A stretch of DNA of 64,000 bases. Source: Nocardioides stalactiti (lineage in GTDB: Bacteria > Actinomycetota > Actinomycetes > Propionibacteriales > Nocardioidaceae). This document shows, one piece after another, positions 15,417 to 23,751 of the stretch (position 1 is the first letter of the stretch; each line of letters begins with the position of its first letter). The notes under the pieces were generated by a model, which was given only the letters and a program-made list of their open reading frames with translations, made no database searches and was not told the origin of the DNA. Made by a program: the position numbers and the translations under genes. The stretch covers positions 1 to 64,000 of the forward strand of contig NZ_JACEFC010000007.1 of assembly GCF_014180715.1 (NCBI RefSeq). The letters are read 5' to 3'.

Positions 15417-17036
15417 ATGACCCCGCGCCTCGCGATCCTCGCCGTCACCGCTCTCCTCTCCGTCGCCGTCCTGGCGTCGTGCTCGTCGACGGAGGAGCCG
15501 GACGGTCCGCGGGCGCACGGCCAGCGCGGCATCGACCCGCGGGCCTACTACGAGGACTACGAGTCCGGGGTCGACCGCGACAGCGGCACCATGAACTACT
15601 CCCTGGCGCCCCAGGGAGCGGTCGCCGACGAGGGCGGTTCCGAGGCTGTCCCGGACCCGCCCGGTCCCACCGAGGACAACGAGTTCCGCGACCACGGCAC
15701 CAGTGGCTTCGTCGACGCCCGGCAGGACAACCGCTCGACCTTCGCGCTGGACGTCGACAACGGCTCCTACCGGCTCGCGCGGACGTTCCTGCGCGACGGC
15801 TACCGCGTCCCGCGGGCCTCGATCCGGGTCGAGGAGTGGGTCAACGCGTTCTCCTACGACGACCCGGCTCCGACCGAGACCGATCTCGGCCTGACCGTCG
15901 AGTCCGCGGACGCACCGAGCCTCGACGACGACACCCAGCTGGTGCGGGTCGGGGTCGCGGCCCGGGAGGTCGCCGCCGACGACCGGCCGCGGGTCAACGT
16001 CACCTTGGTCGTCGACCGCTCGGGGAGCATGGACATCCGCGAGCGGCTCGGTCTCGTGCAGGCGTCGCTCGCGGTCCTCGCCGAGCGCCTCCGGCCGGAC
16101 GACACCGTGTCCGTGGTCTCCTTCGAGGACGAGGCCCGTCCGATCCTGGAGCCCACGCCGATCCGCGACACCGACGCGATCCTCGAGGCGATCGAGGAGC
16201 TGGAGCCGGGCGGCAGCACCAACCTGGAGGCCGGGCTCCGGCTCGGCTACGAGCAGGCCCGCGAGGCGTTCGACCCGCAGGCCGTCAACCTGGTCGTGCT
16301 CGCCTCCGACGGCGTCGCCAACGTGGGCAGCACCGGGCCGGGGTCGATCGTGGAGAAGATCCAGGAGGAGGGCGCGGACGGGATCCACCTGGTCACGGTC
16401 GGCTACGGGCTGGGCAACTACAACGACCACCTCATGGAGCAGCTCGCCGACCTGGGCGACGGGTTCTACGCCTACGTCGACGACTTCGAGGAGGCCGAGC
16501 GGCTCTTCGGCACCGACCTGGTCACCACCCTGACCCCGGTGGCGGCCGAGGCCCGCACCCAGGTGACGTTCGACCCCGCGCTCGTCACGTCGTACCGGCT
16601 CATCGGCTACGACAACCGGGCGGTCGACGACGACGACTTCACCGACGCCGGCACCGACGCCGGCGAGCTCGGCGCCGGTCACCAGGCGACGGCGCTCTAC
16701 GAGGTGCGCCTCGCTGACGACGTGGCACCCGGCACGGTCATCGGCACCGCAGCCCTGCGTTGGAACCCGGTCGGGACCGGTGGCTCGGGCGGGCGTCAGC
16801 AGGAGGTCACCATCGATCTGCTCGCCGCCGACGGGCAGGCCCCCGCCTCGGCCGACCTCGCGCTCGCGTCGCTGGTCGCGGACGTCGCCCAGGTGCTCAA
16901 GCGCGCGGCCCCCTTCGACGGCCGCGACGTCACCCTGGAGGACCTGCTGGTCCGGGCCGAGGAGCTGCGGGCGGCCGACGCCGAGGGCGCACCGGAGCTG
17001 GTGACGCTCATCGAGCAGGCGATGTCCGTCGGCTGA
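15417..17036 (+). CDS. YfbK-like von Willebrand factor A domain lipoprotein
   Basis: This 539-residue protein has a lipoprotein signal (AVLASC, Cys22) and an acidic linker. An N-terminal YfbK-type domain follows (DNRSTFALDVDNGSYRLARTFL and RVEEWVNAFSYD, about 105-150). Next is a VWA domain whose metal-ion site DRSGS starts at Asp200 and continues with GGSTNL and LASDG, then a C-terminal YfbK-like region. It should sit on the outer face of the membrane and bind a protein partner through the metal site. The domain order matches Escherichia coli YfbK and Bacteroidetes/actinobacterial homologues. The physiological role is unknown. Confidence 0.9.
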   Translation: MTPRLAILAVTALLSVAVLASCSSTEEPDGPRAHGQRGIDPRAYYEDYESGVDRDSGTMNYSLAPQGAVADEGGSEAVPDPPGPTEDNEFRDHGTSGFVDARQDNRSTFALDVDNGSYRLARTFLRDGYRVPRASIRVEEWVNAFSYDDPAPTETDLGLTVESADAPSLDDDTQLVRVGVAAREVAADDRPRVNVTLVVDRSGSMDIRERLGLVQASLAVLAERLRPDDTVSVVSFEDEARPILEPTPIRDTDAILEAIEELEPGGSTNLEAGLRLGYEQAREAFDPQAVNLVVLASDGVANVGSTGPGSIVEKIQEEGADGIHLVTVGYGLGNYNDHLMEQLADLGDGFYAYVDDFEEAERLFGTDLVTTLTPVAAEARTQVTFDPALVTSYRLIGYDNRAVDDDDFTDAGTDAGELGAGHQATALYEVRLADDVAPGTVIGTAALRWNPVGTGGSGGRQQEVTIDLLAADGQAPASADLALASLVADVAQVLKRAAPFDGRDVTLEDLLVRAEELRAADAEGAPELVTLIEQAMSVG

Positions 17037-17087
17037 TCCGCACGACCGGCCGATCTACCGGTCGGGAAGTTTACATTTCCTTGGGTC

Positions 17088-17116
17088 TTGTCAATGCGGT
17101 TTACAAACACTACCGT
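17088..17116 (+). promoter_or_regulatory. Probable alkB promoter with GTTTACA repeats
   Basis: A TTGTCA -35 box (17088-17093), a 17-bp spacer and a TACCGT -10 box (17111-17116) lie just upstream of alkB. The spacer contains GTTTACA (17099-17105). The same heptamer occurs 30 bp earlier at 17069-17075. The repeats are candidate binding sites for the TetR encoded behind alkB. Confidence 0.55.
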
Positions 17117-17151
17117 CGTGTCAACCGCTCGACGGAGAGTTTGGAGACCTG

Positions 17152-18657
17152 ATGAACGCGGAGCAGATCGGCAAGACCGTCCCGGACGGCACCACCGAGA
17201 TCTGGAAGGACAAGAAGCGCTACCTCTGGCTGCTCGGGATGATGGTCCCTGGCCTGGGCATCCTGTTCGCGCTGGCCTTCATCGCCTCCGACGGCTGGTG
17301 GGGCTTCGCCCTGGTCGGGCCGTTGCTCATCAACGTCATCATCCCGGTCTTCGACCTGGTCTTCGGCCGCGACGCCTCGAACCCTCCGGACGAGATCATC
17401 GAGTCGCTCGAGAACGACAAGTACTACCGCCGGCTCGTCTTCGCCTACGTCCCCCTGATGTACGTCGTGCTGTTCGCCGGCTTCGACCTGCTCATGGGCA
17501 ACAACCCGCTGCGCCGCGTGCTGGACTGGGTCGGCGCCGGCGGCTGGGCCGACGCCAACCTGGGCGCGCTGTACGACAACGCGACGTTCGACATGACCTG
17601 GTGGGTCAGCGCCTTCTGGGCGCTGTCGCTCGCCGGCGTCGTCGGCATCGGCATCAACACCGCTCACGAGCTGGGCCACAAGAAGGAGAGCGTCGAGCGC
17701 TGGATGTCCAAGATCACCTTGGCGCCGACGTTCTACGGCCACTTCTACATCGAGCACAACCGCGGCCACCACGTCCGCGTCGCGACGCCCGAGGACCCGG
17801 CTTCCTCCAAGCTCGGCGAGAGCCTCTACCGCTTCTGGCCGCGCACCGTCGCCGGGTCGGTCAAGAGCGCCTGGGAGGTCGAGGCCAAGCGCTACCGGCG
17901 CAAGGGCACGCACCCGTTCCACGTCGGCAATGACGTGCTCAACGCCTGGGCGATGTCTGCGGTCCTCTGGGGGTCGATCGTGGCCATCTACGGCGTCGAG
18001 GTGATTCCCTACGCGCTCATCACGATCGTCTTCGGCTTCTCGCTGCTGGAGGTCGTCAACTACCTCGAGCACTACGGGATGCTGCGACAGAAGGTCGGCG
18101 AGAAGCAGCGCTACGAGCGGGTGCTGCCCAGCCACAGCTGGAACAGCAACAACATCGTCACCAACATCTTCCTGTACCACCTGCAGCGTCACAGCGACCA
18201 CCACGCGAACCCGACCCGGCGCTACCAGGCTCTGCGCGACTTCAAGGAGTCGCCGGCCCTGCCGACCGGATACGCCGGCATGATCAACCTCGCGCTCATC
18301 CCGCCGCTGTGGCGCAAGGTGATGGACCACCGGGTCGTCGAGCACCTCGACGGCGACGTGACCCTCGCCAACATCCTCCCGAGCAAGCGCGAGAAGTACC
18401 TGGCGAAGTTCCCGCCGCCGGAGGTCCACGACGTCCACGAGGACCACTTCGCCCAGCAGTTCGAGGGCGAGGTCCTGGCCGCGCGGTGCCCGGGTTGCAA
18501 GTACGTCTACGAGGTCGCCGCGGGTGACGAGCACGAGGGCTGGCCGGCCGGCACCGCGTGGAGCGAGATCCCCGACGACTGGTGCTGCCCCGACTGCGGC
18601 GTCCGCGAGAAGCTGGACTTCATCCCGTTCGACCCGGAGAAGGTGAGCGCACCGTGA
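17152..18657 (+). CDS. alkB: Alkane 1-monooxygenase fused to rubredoxin
   Basis: This 501-residue membrane di-iron hydroxylase has the four AlkB histidine motifs: HELGH at 172-176, EHNRGHH at 201-207, the HYG motif at His307 and LQRHSDHH at 344-351. Helices lie near 27-70 and 95-116, with further ones after 150. After a linker, a complete rubredoxin domain follows with Cys446/Cys449 and Cys479/Cys482. It carries out terminal hydroxylation of n-alkanes and has its electron donor built in. Such AlkB-rubredoxin fusions are known from Nocardioides, Dietzia, Gordonia and relatives. The ribosome site GGAGA precedes ATG 17152. It overlaps the ferredoxin gene by GTGA. No rubredoxin reductase is visible nearby. 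Confidence 0.97.
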   Translation: MNAEQIGKTVPDGTTEIWKDKKRYLWLLGMMVPGLGILFALAFIASDGWWGFALVGPLLINVIIPVFDLVFGRDASNPPDEIIESLENDKYYRRLVFAYVPLMYVVLFAGFDLLMGNNPLRRVLDWVGAGGWADANLGALYDNATFDMTWWVSAFWALSLAGVVGIGINTAHELGHKKESVERWMSKITLAPTFYGHFYIEHNRGHHVRVATPEDPASSKLGESLYRFWPRTVAGSVKSAWEVEAKRYRRKGTHPFHVGNDVLNAWAMSAVLWGSIVAIYGVEVIPYALITIVFGFSLLEVVNYLEHYGMLRQKVGEKQRYERVLPSHSWNSNNIVTNIFLYHLQRHSDHHANPTRRYQALRDFKESPALPTGYAGMINLALIPPLWRKVMDHRVVEHLDGDVTLANILPSKREKYLAKFPPPEVHDVHEDHFAQQFEGEVLAARCPGCKYVYEVAAGDEHEGWPAGTAWSEIPDDWCCPDCGVREKLDFIPFDPEKVSAP

Positions 18658-18848
18658 AGATCCACGCGGACCTCGGCAAGTGTGAGGGCCTCGGCATGTG
18701 CGAGGCCATGGCCAACGACTACTTCGAGGTGGACGAGGACGAGGAGCTGGTCAACGTCCTCAACGACTCGCCGCCGGAGGAGGACCGAGCCCACGTCTAC
18801 GCCGCCGTGCAGGCCTGCCCGGTGCTCGCCCTGACCCTGGCGGACTGA
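18654..18848 (+). CDS. Small 3Fe-4S-type ferredoxin
   Basis: This 64-residue protein shows KCEGLGMCEAMANDYFEV near the N-terminus and QACPVLAL near the C-terminus. That spacing (C-x5-C ... CP), lacking the middle cysteine, is typical of P450-associated [3Fe-4S] ferredoxins of actinobacteria. The GTG start at 18654 overlaps the alkB stop (GTGA), so it is translationally coupled to the alkane hydroxylase and probably belongs to its electron path. That is unusual, because AlkB already carries a rubredoxin. It could instead serve the P450 upstream at 13.6-14.9 kb. Confidence 0.9.
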   Translation: MKIHADLGKCEGLGMCEAMANDYFEVDEDEELVNVLNDSPPEEDRAHVYAAVQACPVLALTLAD

Positions 18849-18875
18849 CCCGTGCCGCCGACCCGGTAGTCCCGC

Positions 18876-19490
18876 GTGTCTATTCTCGCTCGCGTGAGAG
18901 CGCAGCCCTCGGTGCCCGCCTTCCCGACCGCGGTCGGGGGGCTGCGCGAGCGTCTGTGCGACGCCGCGACGCGGGTCATCGCCGAGGAGGGCTGGGCCCG
19001 GGTCACGATGGCGCGGCTCGCGGACATCGTCGGCGTGAGCCGGCAGACGGTCTACAACGAGATCGGCACCAAGAACGACCTCGCCGAGGCGGTCGTGCTC
19101 CGCGAGCTCGAGCGGTTCCTCGCCGGCGTCGTCCGCTCGTTCGACGAGAACCCCGACGACCTGGTCCAGGCGATCCGCGACTCGGCCCGCCGCGTGCTCA
19201 AGTACGCGAAGGACAACGCCCTGCTGCACGCCGTCGTCTCGGCGACGCACGGCGCCGACACCGAGCTGCTCCCGCTGCTGACCACCCACGCGGAGTCGCT
19301 GCTCGTCGCCGCCAAGGTCGTCGTCCGCGAGCGGGTCGCCGGCTACGACATCACGCTGACCCCCGACCGGCTGGACGCCAGCATCGACATGGTCGTCCGG
19401 CTCGTCCTCAGCCACGTCATGCAGCCCTCGGGCGACCCCGCCGAGACCGCCGACGACATCGCGTGGGTCGCCGAGCGCGTTCTCGGCTGA
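18876..19490 (+). CDS. TetR family regulator, probably of alkB (AlkX/AlkU-like)
   Basis: This 204-residue protein has a TetR helix-turn-helix (ATRVIAEEGWARVTMARLADIVGVSRQTVYNEIGTKNDLAEAV, about 30-72) and an all-helical C-terminal domain. It follows the alkB-ferredoxin pair by 27 bp on the same strand. In Dietzia, Rhodococcus and Gordonia a TetR gene in this position represses the alk operon until a fatty-acid product binds, so the same role is inferred here. GTG 18876 is used; GTG 18894 is possible. Its likely binding region is around 17069-17116. Confidence 0.9.
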   Translation: MSILARVRAQPSVPAFPTAVGGLRERLCDAATRVIAEEGWARVTMARLADIVGVSRQTVYNEIGTKNDLAEAVVLRELERFLAGVVRSFDENPDDLVQAIRDSARRVLKYAKDNALLHAVVSATHGADTELLPLLTTHAESLLVAAKVVVRERVAGYDITLTPDRLDASIDMVVRLVLSHVMQPSGDPAETADDIAWVAERVLG

Positions 19491-19562
19491 CGCTCCGGAG
19501 GGACGAGACTCACGACGTCGTTTCGGTTTTGGAACTACCCTCTACAGGGGAGGGAAGTTCTT

Positions 19563-20798
19563 ATGGGGGTTGCGCGTACGCCAGCGCGACTGGCACTGGC
19601 CTGTGCCGTCGCGACGCTGGCTGCTGCCTGCTCGTCGCCCTCGGACGAGCCGGCGAACGACACCACCAACGCCGCCTCGACGACCAGCCCTCCGACGGCC
19701 GACGCCGGCAGTGGTGGTCCCGTGGTCACCTACGCCGTGCACGAGGTCGACCCCCCGGGTGCCTATGACGGGATCAGCAGTGACGACATGCTGATCGTCA
19801 GCCCCGAGACCATCCCGGACGACCTCGTCGACCAGATCCGCCGCATCCGGGTCGACGGCTCGAAGGCGGTCAGTGCGGCCACCTCGCTGTCGCTCTCGAC
19901 GTTCTCGCTGGAGAACAAGAACTACCGGATCGCCGCAGTCGACCTCGACGGCTACCGCCGGTTCACGGGGCCGGCCCAGAACGGTGCGCAGTTCCAGGAG
20001 GCGTGGGAGCGGGTCGCCCAAGGCGAGATCGCGGTGCTCGACAGCCTCGAGCGCAGGATCCCGCTCGACAAGGACGGCTATCTCGCGGTCGGTTCCGGCG
20101 AGCAGCGCTTCCCGATCCACGTCGGCGCATGGACGGCACAGGTCGGCACGATCGACGCGGTCGTCAACACCGAGTGGGGCGAGGCGCTGGGGATGCCGGA
20201 GGACAACGCGCTCGTCGTCAGCACGGGCGCTTTCTCCCCGCAGGCGGTGAAGAAGCAGCTCAAGAAGCTGCTCGGCCCGGACATGTCGATCACCGACCTC
20301 GACATCGTCGCCGAGGCCGGGCTCGACCCGGGTGTCCGCCAGACCGCACAGGTCATCGGCACCTTCGCCGAGGCGGTCGGCGTCTTCCGTTACACGCCGA
20401 TCGGCGGTGGCCGGGTGCAGCCGGACGCTGCCTGGGTGCGCGAGCACATCATCACCGAGACGCTGCCGCTGCTCGGCAAGGTCACCTGCAACAGGTTCAT
20501 GATGCCGCAGCTGAAGGCGGCCGTGCTCGAGATCCAGGCCGCCGGTCTCGGTTCGGAGATCAAGTACCACGTCGGCTGCTACTACCCGCGCTTCATCGCC
20601 GGCTCCACGACGCTGTCCAACCACTCGTTCGGGCTGGCCATCGACATCAACTCGCTCGAGAACCAGCGCGGGACGGTCGGCCAGATCAGCCGCGCCGTGG
20701 TCGCGATCTTCAAGAAGTGGGGCTTCGCCTGGGGTGGCGACTGGAGCTACACCGACCCCATGCACTTCGAGCTCGCGAGGATCGTCCACCCGGGCTGA
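19563..20798 (+). CDS. M15 family D-Ala-D-Ala-type peptidase lipoprotein
   Basis: This 411-residue exported lipoprotein (lipobox ATLAAAC, then a Ser/Thr/Pro linker) has a middle region of unknown fold and a C-terminal VanY/M15_4-type zinc peptidase domain. The ligands are visible in TLSNHSFGLAIDIN (His and Asp) and TDPMHFEL (His). Two cysteines before the active site (VTCNRFM, VGCYYP) may form a disulfide. It probably trims peptidoglycan peptides at the cell surface. A strong AGGGGAGGGAAG ribosome site precedes ATG 19563. It is transcribed alone. Confidence 0.88.
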   Translation: MGVARTPARLALACAVATLAAACSSPSDEPANDTTNAASTTSPPTADAGSGGPVVTYAVHEVDPPGAYDGISSDDMLIVSPETIPDDLVDQIRRIRVDGSKAVSAATSLSLSTFSLENKNYRIAAVDLDGYRRFTGPAQNGAQFQEAWERVAQGEIAVLDSLERRIPLDKDGYLAVGSGEQRFPIHVGAWTAQVGTIDAVVNTEWGEALGMPEDNALVVSTGAFSPQAVKKQLKKLLGPDMSITDLDIVAEAGLDPGVRQTAQVIGTFAEAVGVFRYTPIGGGRVQPDAAWVREHIITETLPLLGKVTCNRFMMPQLKAAVLEIQAAGLGSEIKYHVGCYYPRFIAGSTTLSNHSFGLAIDINSLENQRGTVGQISRAVVAIFKKWGFAWGGDWSYTDPMHFELARIVHPG

Positions 20799-20824
20799 CC
20801 GGCGTCCACCGGGCGACTGTGACA

Positions 20825-20845
20825 GCACAACTGTCAACGTTGTGC
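20825..20845. promoter_or_regulatory. Perfect inverted repeat GCACAAC-N7-GTTGTGC at a start codon
   Basis: The arms (20825-20831, 20839-20845) are perfect and overlap a second repeat, GACAG-N5-CTGTC (20821-20835). The first possible ATG of the CoA-transferase follows one base later at 20847. This looks like a repressor operator that would block a short-leader or leaderless promoter. Confidence 0.65.
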
Positions 20846-20846
20846 C

Positions 20847-22028
20847 ATGATCACCCGCATGACGCTGGAGAGCTACGAATTGGGTCAGGGCACCGGCCCG
20901 CTGCGCGGGATCAAGGTCGTCGAGATCGCCGGGATCGGTCCCAGCCCGCACGCCTGCACGATCCTCGCCGACCTGGGCGCCGACGTGATCCGGGTCGAGC
21001 GGCCGGGCGGCCAGCTCCTCACCGGCGGCGCGCACGACCTCCTCAACCGGGGCCGCCCCAGCGTCGCCCTCAACCTCAAGGACCCGGCGGCGGCGGAGGT
21101 CGTGCTCGACCTCGTCGCGGGCGCGGACGTCCTCATCGAGGGCATGCGCCCCGGTGTCACCGAGCGGCTCGGCATCGGTCCGGAGGCCTGCCACGCCCGC
21201 AACCCGCGGCTCGTCTACGGCCGGATGACCGGCTGGGGCCAGGAGGGTCCGTGGAGCCAGGCGGCCGGCCACGACATGAACTACATCGCGATCACCGGCA
21301 CCCTGCACGGGCTCGGCCAGGTCAAGGGGACACCGCAGTTCCCGGCCAACCTCGTCGGCGACTTCGGCGGCGGGTCGACGTACCTCGTCATCGGGATCCT
21401 CGCGGCGCTCCTCGAGGCGAAGGTCTCGGGCCAGGGCCAGGTCGTCGACGCGGCGATCGTCGACGGCACCGCGCACCTCAACACGATGCTGGCCGCGTTC
21501 CTGGCGGGCAACACCTACAAGGAGGAGCGGGTCAGCAACCTGCTCGACGGGGGCACCCCGTTCTACTCGATCTACGAGACCGCGGACGGCGAGCACATGT
21601 CGGTCGGCTGTCTCGAGCCGCAGTTCTTCGCGGCCTTCACCGAGCTGCTCGGGGTCACCGACACGATCCCCGGCCAGTTCGAGTTCGACCGCTTCGACGA
21701 GATGCGGGCCCTCATCGCGAGCAAGTTCAAGGAGAAGACCCGCGACGAGTGGTGCGCGATCTTCGACGGTACCGACGCCTGCGTCGCGCCGATCCTGAAG
21801 TTCAGCGAGGCCGTCGACCACCCGCACATGAAGGCGCGCGAGATCCTCGTCGAGAAGGACGGCCTCGTGCAGCCGGCGCCCGCCCCGCGCTTCTCCCGGA
21901 CCGAGGCCACCCTCGGCCTGCCGCCCTCGCCGCGAGCGGGCGCGCACACCCGTGACGCGCTCGTGCTCTGGGGCATCGAGGACGTCGACGGCCTGATCGA
22001 GCGGGGAGTCGCCGTCCAGGTCGACTGA
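20847..22028 (+). CDS. CaiB/BaiF family CoA-transferase
   Basis: This 393-residue protein belongs to the class III CoA-transferase/alpha-methylacyl-CoA racemase family. It has RGIKVVEIAGIGPSPHACTILADLGADVIRVERPGG at the N-terminus, LNLKDPAAAEVVLDLVAGADVLIEGMRPGV, and GQVVDAAIVDGTAHL carrying the family Asp. It moves CoA between acids or epimerises 2-methylacyl-CoA. ATG 20847 or ATG 20859 (MTLESYELG) can be the start. The first touches the inverted repeat, which favours the second unless the mRNA is leaderless. A monooxygenase gene follows 57 bp later and may share the transcript. Confidence 0.92.
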   Translation: MITRMTLESYELGQGTGPLRGIKVVEIAGIGPSPHACTILADLGADVIRVERPGGQLLTGGAHDLLNRGRPSVALNLKDPAAAEVVLDLVAGADVLIEGMRPGVTERLGIGPEACHARNPRLVYGRMTGWGQEGPWSQAAGHDMNYIAITGTLHGLGQVKGTPQFPANLVGDFGGGSTYLVIGILAALLEAKVSGQGQVVDAAIVDGTAHLNTMLAAFLAGNTYKEERVSNLLDGGTPFYSIYETADGEHMSVGCLEPQFFAAFTELLGVTDTIPGQFEFDRFDEMRALIASKFKEKTRDEWCAIFDGTDACVAPILKFSEAVDHPHMKAREILVEKDGLVQPAPAPRFSRTEATLGLPPSPRAGAHTRDALVLWGIEDVDGLIERGVAVQVD

Positions 22029-22085
22029 GCCGGTTACGACCGGAGGAGGACGACAGTCCTCCGGGAGCGTGCGAACCTACGCTCC

Positions 22086-23549
22086 ATGGAGCACGTCGAC
22101 GTCCTCATCATCGGTGCCGGTCTCTCGGGCGTCGGCGCGGCTGCGCAGGTGCGCACCCGGCTCCCGGGCAAGACCGTCGCCGTGCTCGAGTCGCGGGCCG
22201 CCAAGGGAGGGACGTGGGACCTGTTCCGCTACCCGGGCATCCGTTCGGACAGCGACATGTTCACGTTCGGCTACACCTGGCGGCCGTGGGACAGCGACGT
22301 CGCCCTCGCCGACGGAGCGCTGATCCGCGACTACATCGACACGGTCGCCCGGGAGTACGACGTGGACCGGCTCATCCGGTTCGGGCACCGGGTGACCCGC
22401 GCTGTGTGGGACTCGGCGAGCGCTCGCTGGACGGTGACGGCGAGCGTGGGGGACCCCGCGGCCGACGAGACCGTGACGATGACCGCGAGCTTCCTGTGGT
22501 CCTGCGCCGGCTACTACAAGTACGACGAGGGCTTCCAGCCCACCTGGCCGGGGATGGCCGACTTCGAGGGCCAGGTCGTGCACCCGCAGCACTGGCCCGA
22601 CGACCTCGACCACGCCGGCAAGCGGGTCGTGGTGGTCGGCAGTGGCGCGACGGCCGTCACCCTGGTCCCGGCGATGGCGCTCGGCGAGGGACCGGCCGAG
22701 CACGTCACCATGCTGCAGCGGACACCGACCTACATCCTCAACCGGGCCCGCCGCGACCCCGTCGCCCGGCTGCTCACCCGTTGGCGCGCGCCGGACCGGG
22801 TGATCTACCGCGCGGCTCGCTGGTTCAACATCGTCCAGGCGGTCGCCTCCTACCAGCTCAGCATGCGCTGGCCGGAGCGGGCGAAGGCCTTCATCCGCAA
22901 GGAGGTGGCGCGCCAGCTGCCGGAGGGGATCGACGTCGACGAGCACTTCTCGCCGCCGTACGACCCATGGGCACAACGGCTCTGCTTCGTCCCGAGCGGC
23001 GACCTCTTCAAGGCGTTCCGTGGGGGCACTGCCTCGATCGTCACCGACACCATCGACACCTTCACCCCGACGGGGGTCCGGCTGACCTCGGGCGCCGAGA
23101 TCGACGCCGACCTCGTGGTCACCGCGACCGGGTTCCACATGCAGGTGCCGCTCGGCGGCGTCGACCTCGAGGTCGACGGCGAGCCCGTCGCGTATGCCGA
23201 CCACCTCGCCTACAAGTCGCTGATGCTGAGCGACGTTCCCAACTTCTTCTTCACGCTCGGCTACACCAACGCCTCCTGGACGCTCAAGGCCGACCTGGTC
23301 ATCGACTACGCGTGCCGCCTGATGGCGCACCTCGACCGGCACGGCCTCCAGCAGGCCGTCCCGGTCCCGGATCCCGCGGTCCAGCGCCGTCCCCTGATGC
23401 CGCTGACCTCCGGCTACATCCAACGCTCCGCGCACCTGCTGCCGGCCGAAGGGGACCGGGCGCCCTGGCGGCTCGACCAGAACTACTTCGTCGACCGCCG
23501 GGTGATCCGGAAGGGCGCGATCGACGACGGAGTGCTGCGCTTCACATAG
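22086..23549 (+). CDS. ethA: EthA-like flavin-containing Baeyer-Villiger monooxygenase
   Basis: This 487-residue FAD/NADPH enzyme has GAGLSGVGAA at about 10-19, GGTWDLFRYPGIRSDSDM at about 41-58, and VVVVGSGATAVTLVPA for NADPH. It also has HPQHWPDDLD, LCFVPSGDLF and YTNASWTLKADLV. These blocks follow, almost word for word, my recollection of Mycobacterium tuberculosis EthA (about 489 residues), the activator of ethionamide. The enzyme inserts oxygen next to a ketone and can S-oxidise thioamides. No EthR-type regulator is adjacent. The upstream CoA-transferase gene may be in the same unit. The natural substrate is unknown, probably a long-chain ketone. Confidence 0.9.
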   Translation: MEHVDVLIIGAGLSGVGAAAQVRTRLPGKTVAVLESRAAKGGTWDLFRYPGIRSDSDMFTFGYTWRPWDSDVALADGALIRDYIDTVAREYDVDRLIRFGHRVTRAVWDSASARWTVTASVGDPAADETVTMTASFLWSCAGYYKYDEGFQPTWPGMADFEGQVVHPQHWPDDLDHAGKRVVVVGSGATAVTLVPAMALGEGPAEHVTMLQRTPTYILNRARRDPVARLLTRWRAPDRVIYRAARWFNIVQAVASYQLSMRWPERAKAFIRKEVARQLPEGIDVDEHFSPPYDPWAQRLCFVPSGDLFKAFRGGTASIVTDTIDTFTPTGVRLTSGAEIDADLVVTATGFHMQVPLGGVDLEVDGEPVAYADHLAYKSLMLSDVPNFFFTLGYTNASWTLKADLVIDYACRLMAHLDRHGLQQAVPVPDPAVQRRPLMPLTSGYIQRSAHLLPAEGDRAPWRLDQNYFVDRRVIRKGAIDDGVLRFT

Positions 23550-23566
23550 GCGCGGATTCAACCAAC

Positions 23567-23581
23567 GGGGGCTCCGCCCCC
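23567..23581. terminator. Hairpin GGGGGC-TCC-GCCCCC
   Basis: A perfect 6-bp stem lies 18 bp after the monooxygenase stop. A TAATCT hexamer (23582-23587) follows directly and could be the -10 box of the helicase promoter, so terminator and promoter may overlap. Confidence 0.55.
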
Positions 23582-23751
23582 TAATCTGTCCCTATCGGTC
23601 CGGCAAGTCTTGCCCCGGGCCCCGCGCGCCAGCCGCGCTCCTCGACCTCGAGGCCCCGCTTCCCCTCCCGCCGCCGGCGGGACAGCACGGCGAGACGCCG
23701 ACTGGGAGCCCCCCGAACACCTCGGGCGCGGACTCCGGAGAGAACATCTTC
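23582..23751 (+). promoter_or_regulatory. Long leader region of the DEAD-box helicase gene
   Basis: These 170 bp hold no gene. If TAATCT at 23582-23587 is the -10 box, the mRNA leader is about 155 nt. It is very GC-rich with several self-complementary stretches, for example the run of CCG/CGG near 23668-23684. It ends in a GGAGAG ribosome site before GTG 23752. Long structured leaders are common for cold-induced helicase genes; regulation here is inference. Confidence 0.35.

Noticed and set aside
13521-16682. Long minus-strand open frame (about 1050 codons)
   Set aside because: It lies opposite the P450, membrane protein and VWA lipoprotein genes, which have clear motifs; the frame is low-complexity and a shadow.
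13569-18848. P450 and ferredoxin as parts of a secondary-metabolite cluster
   Set aside because: No synthase or tailoring genes are near, and the genes between them are unrelated or part of alkane oxidation.
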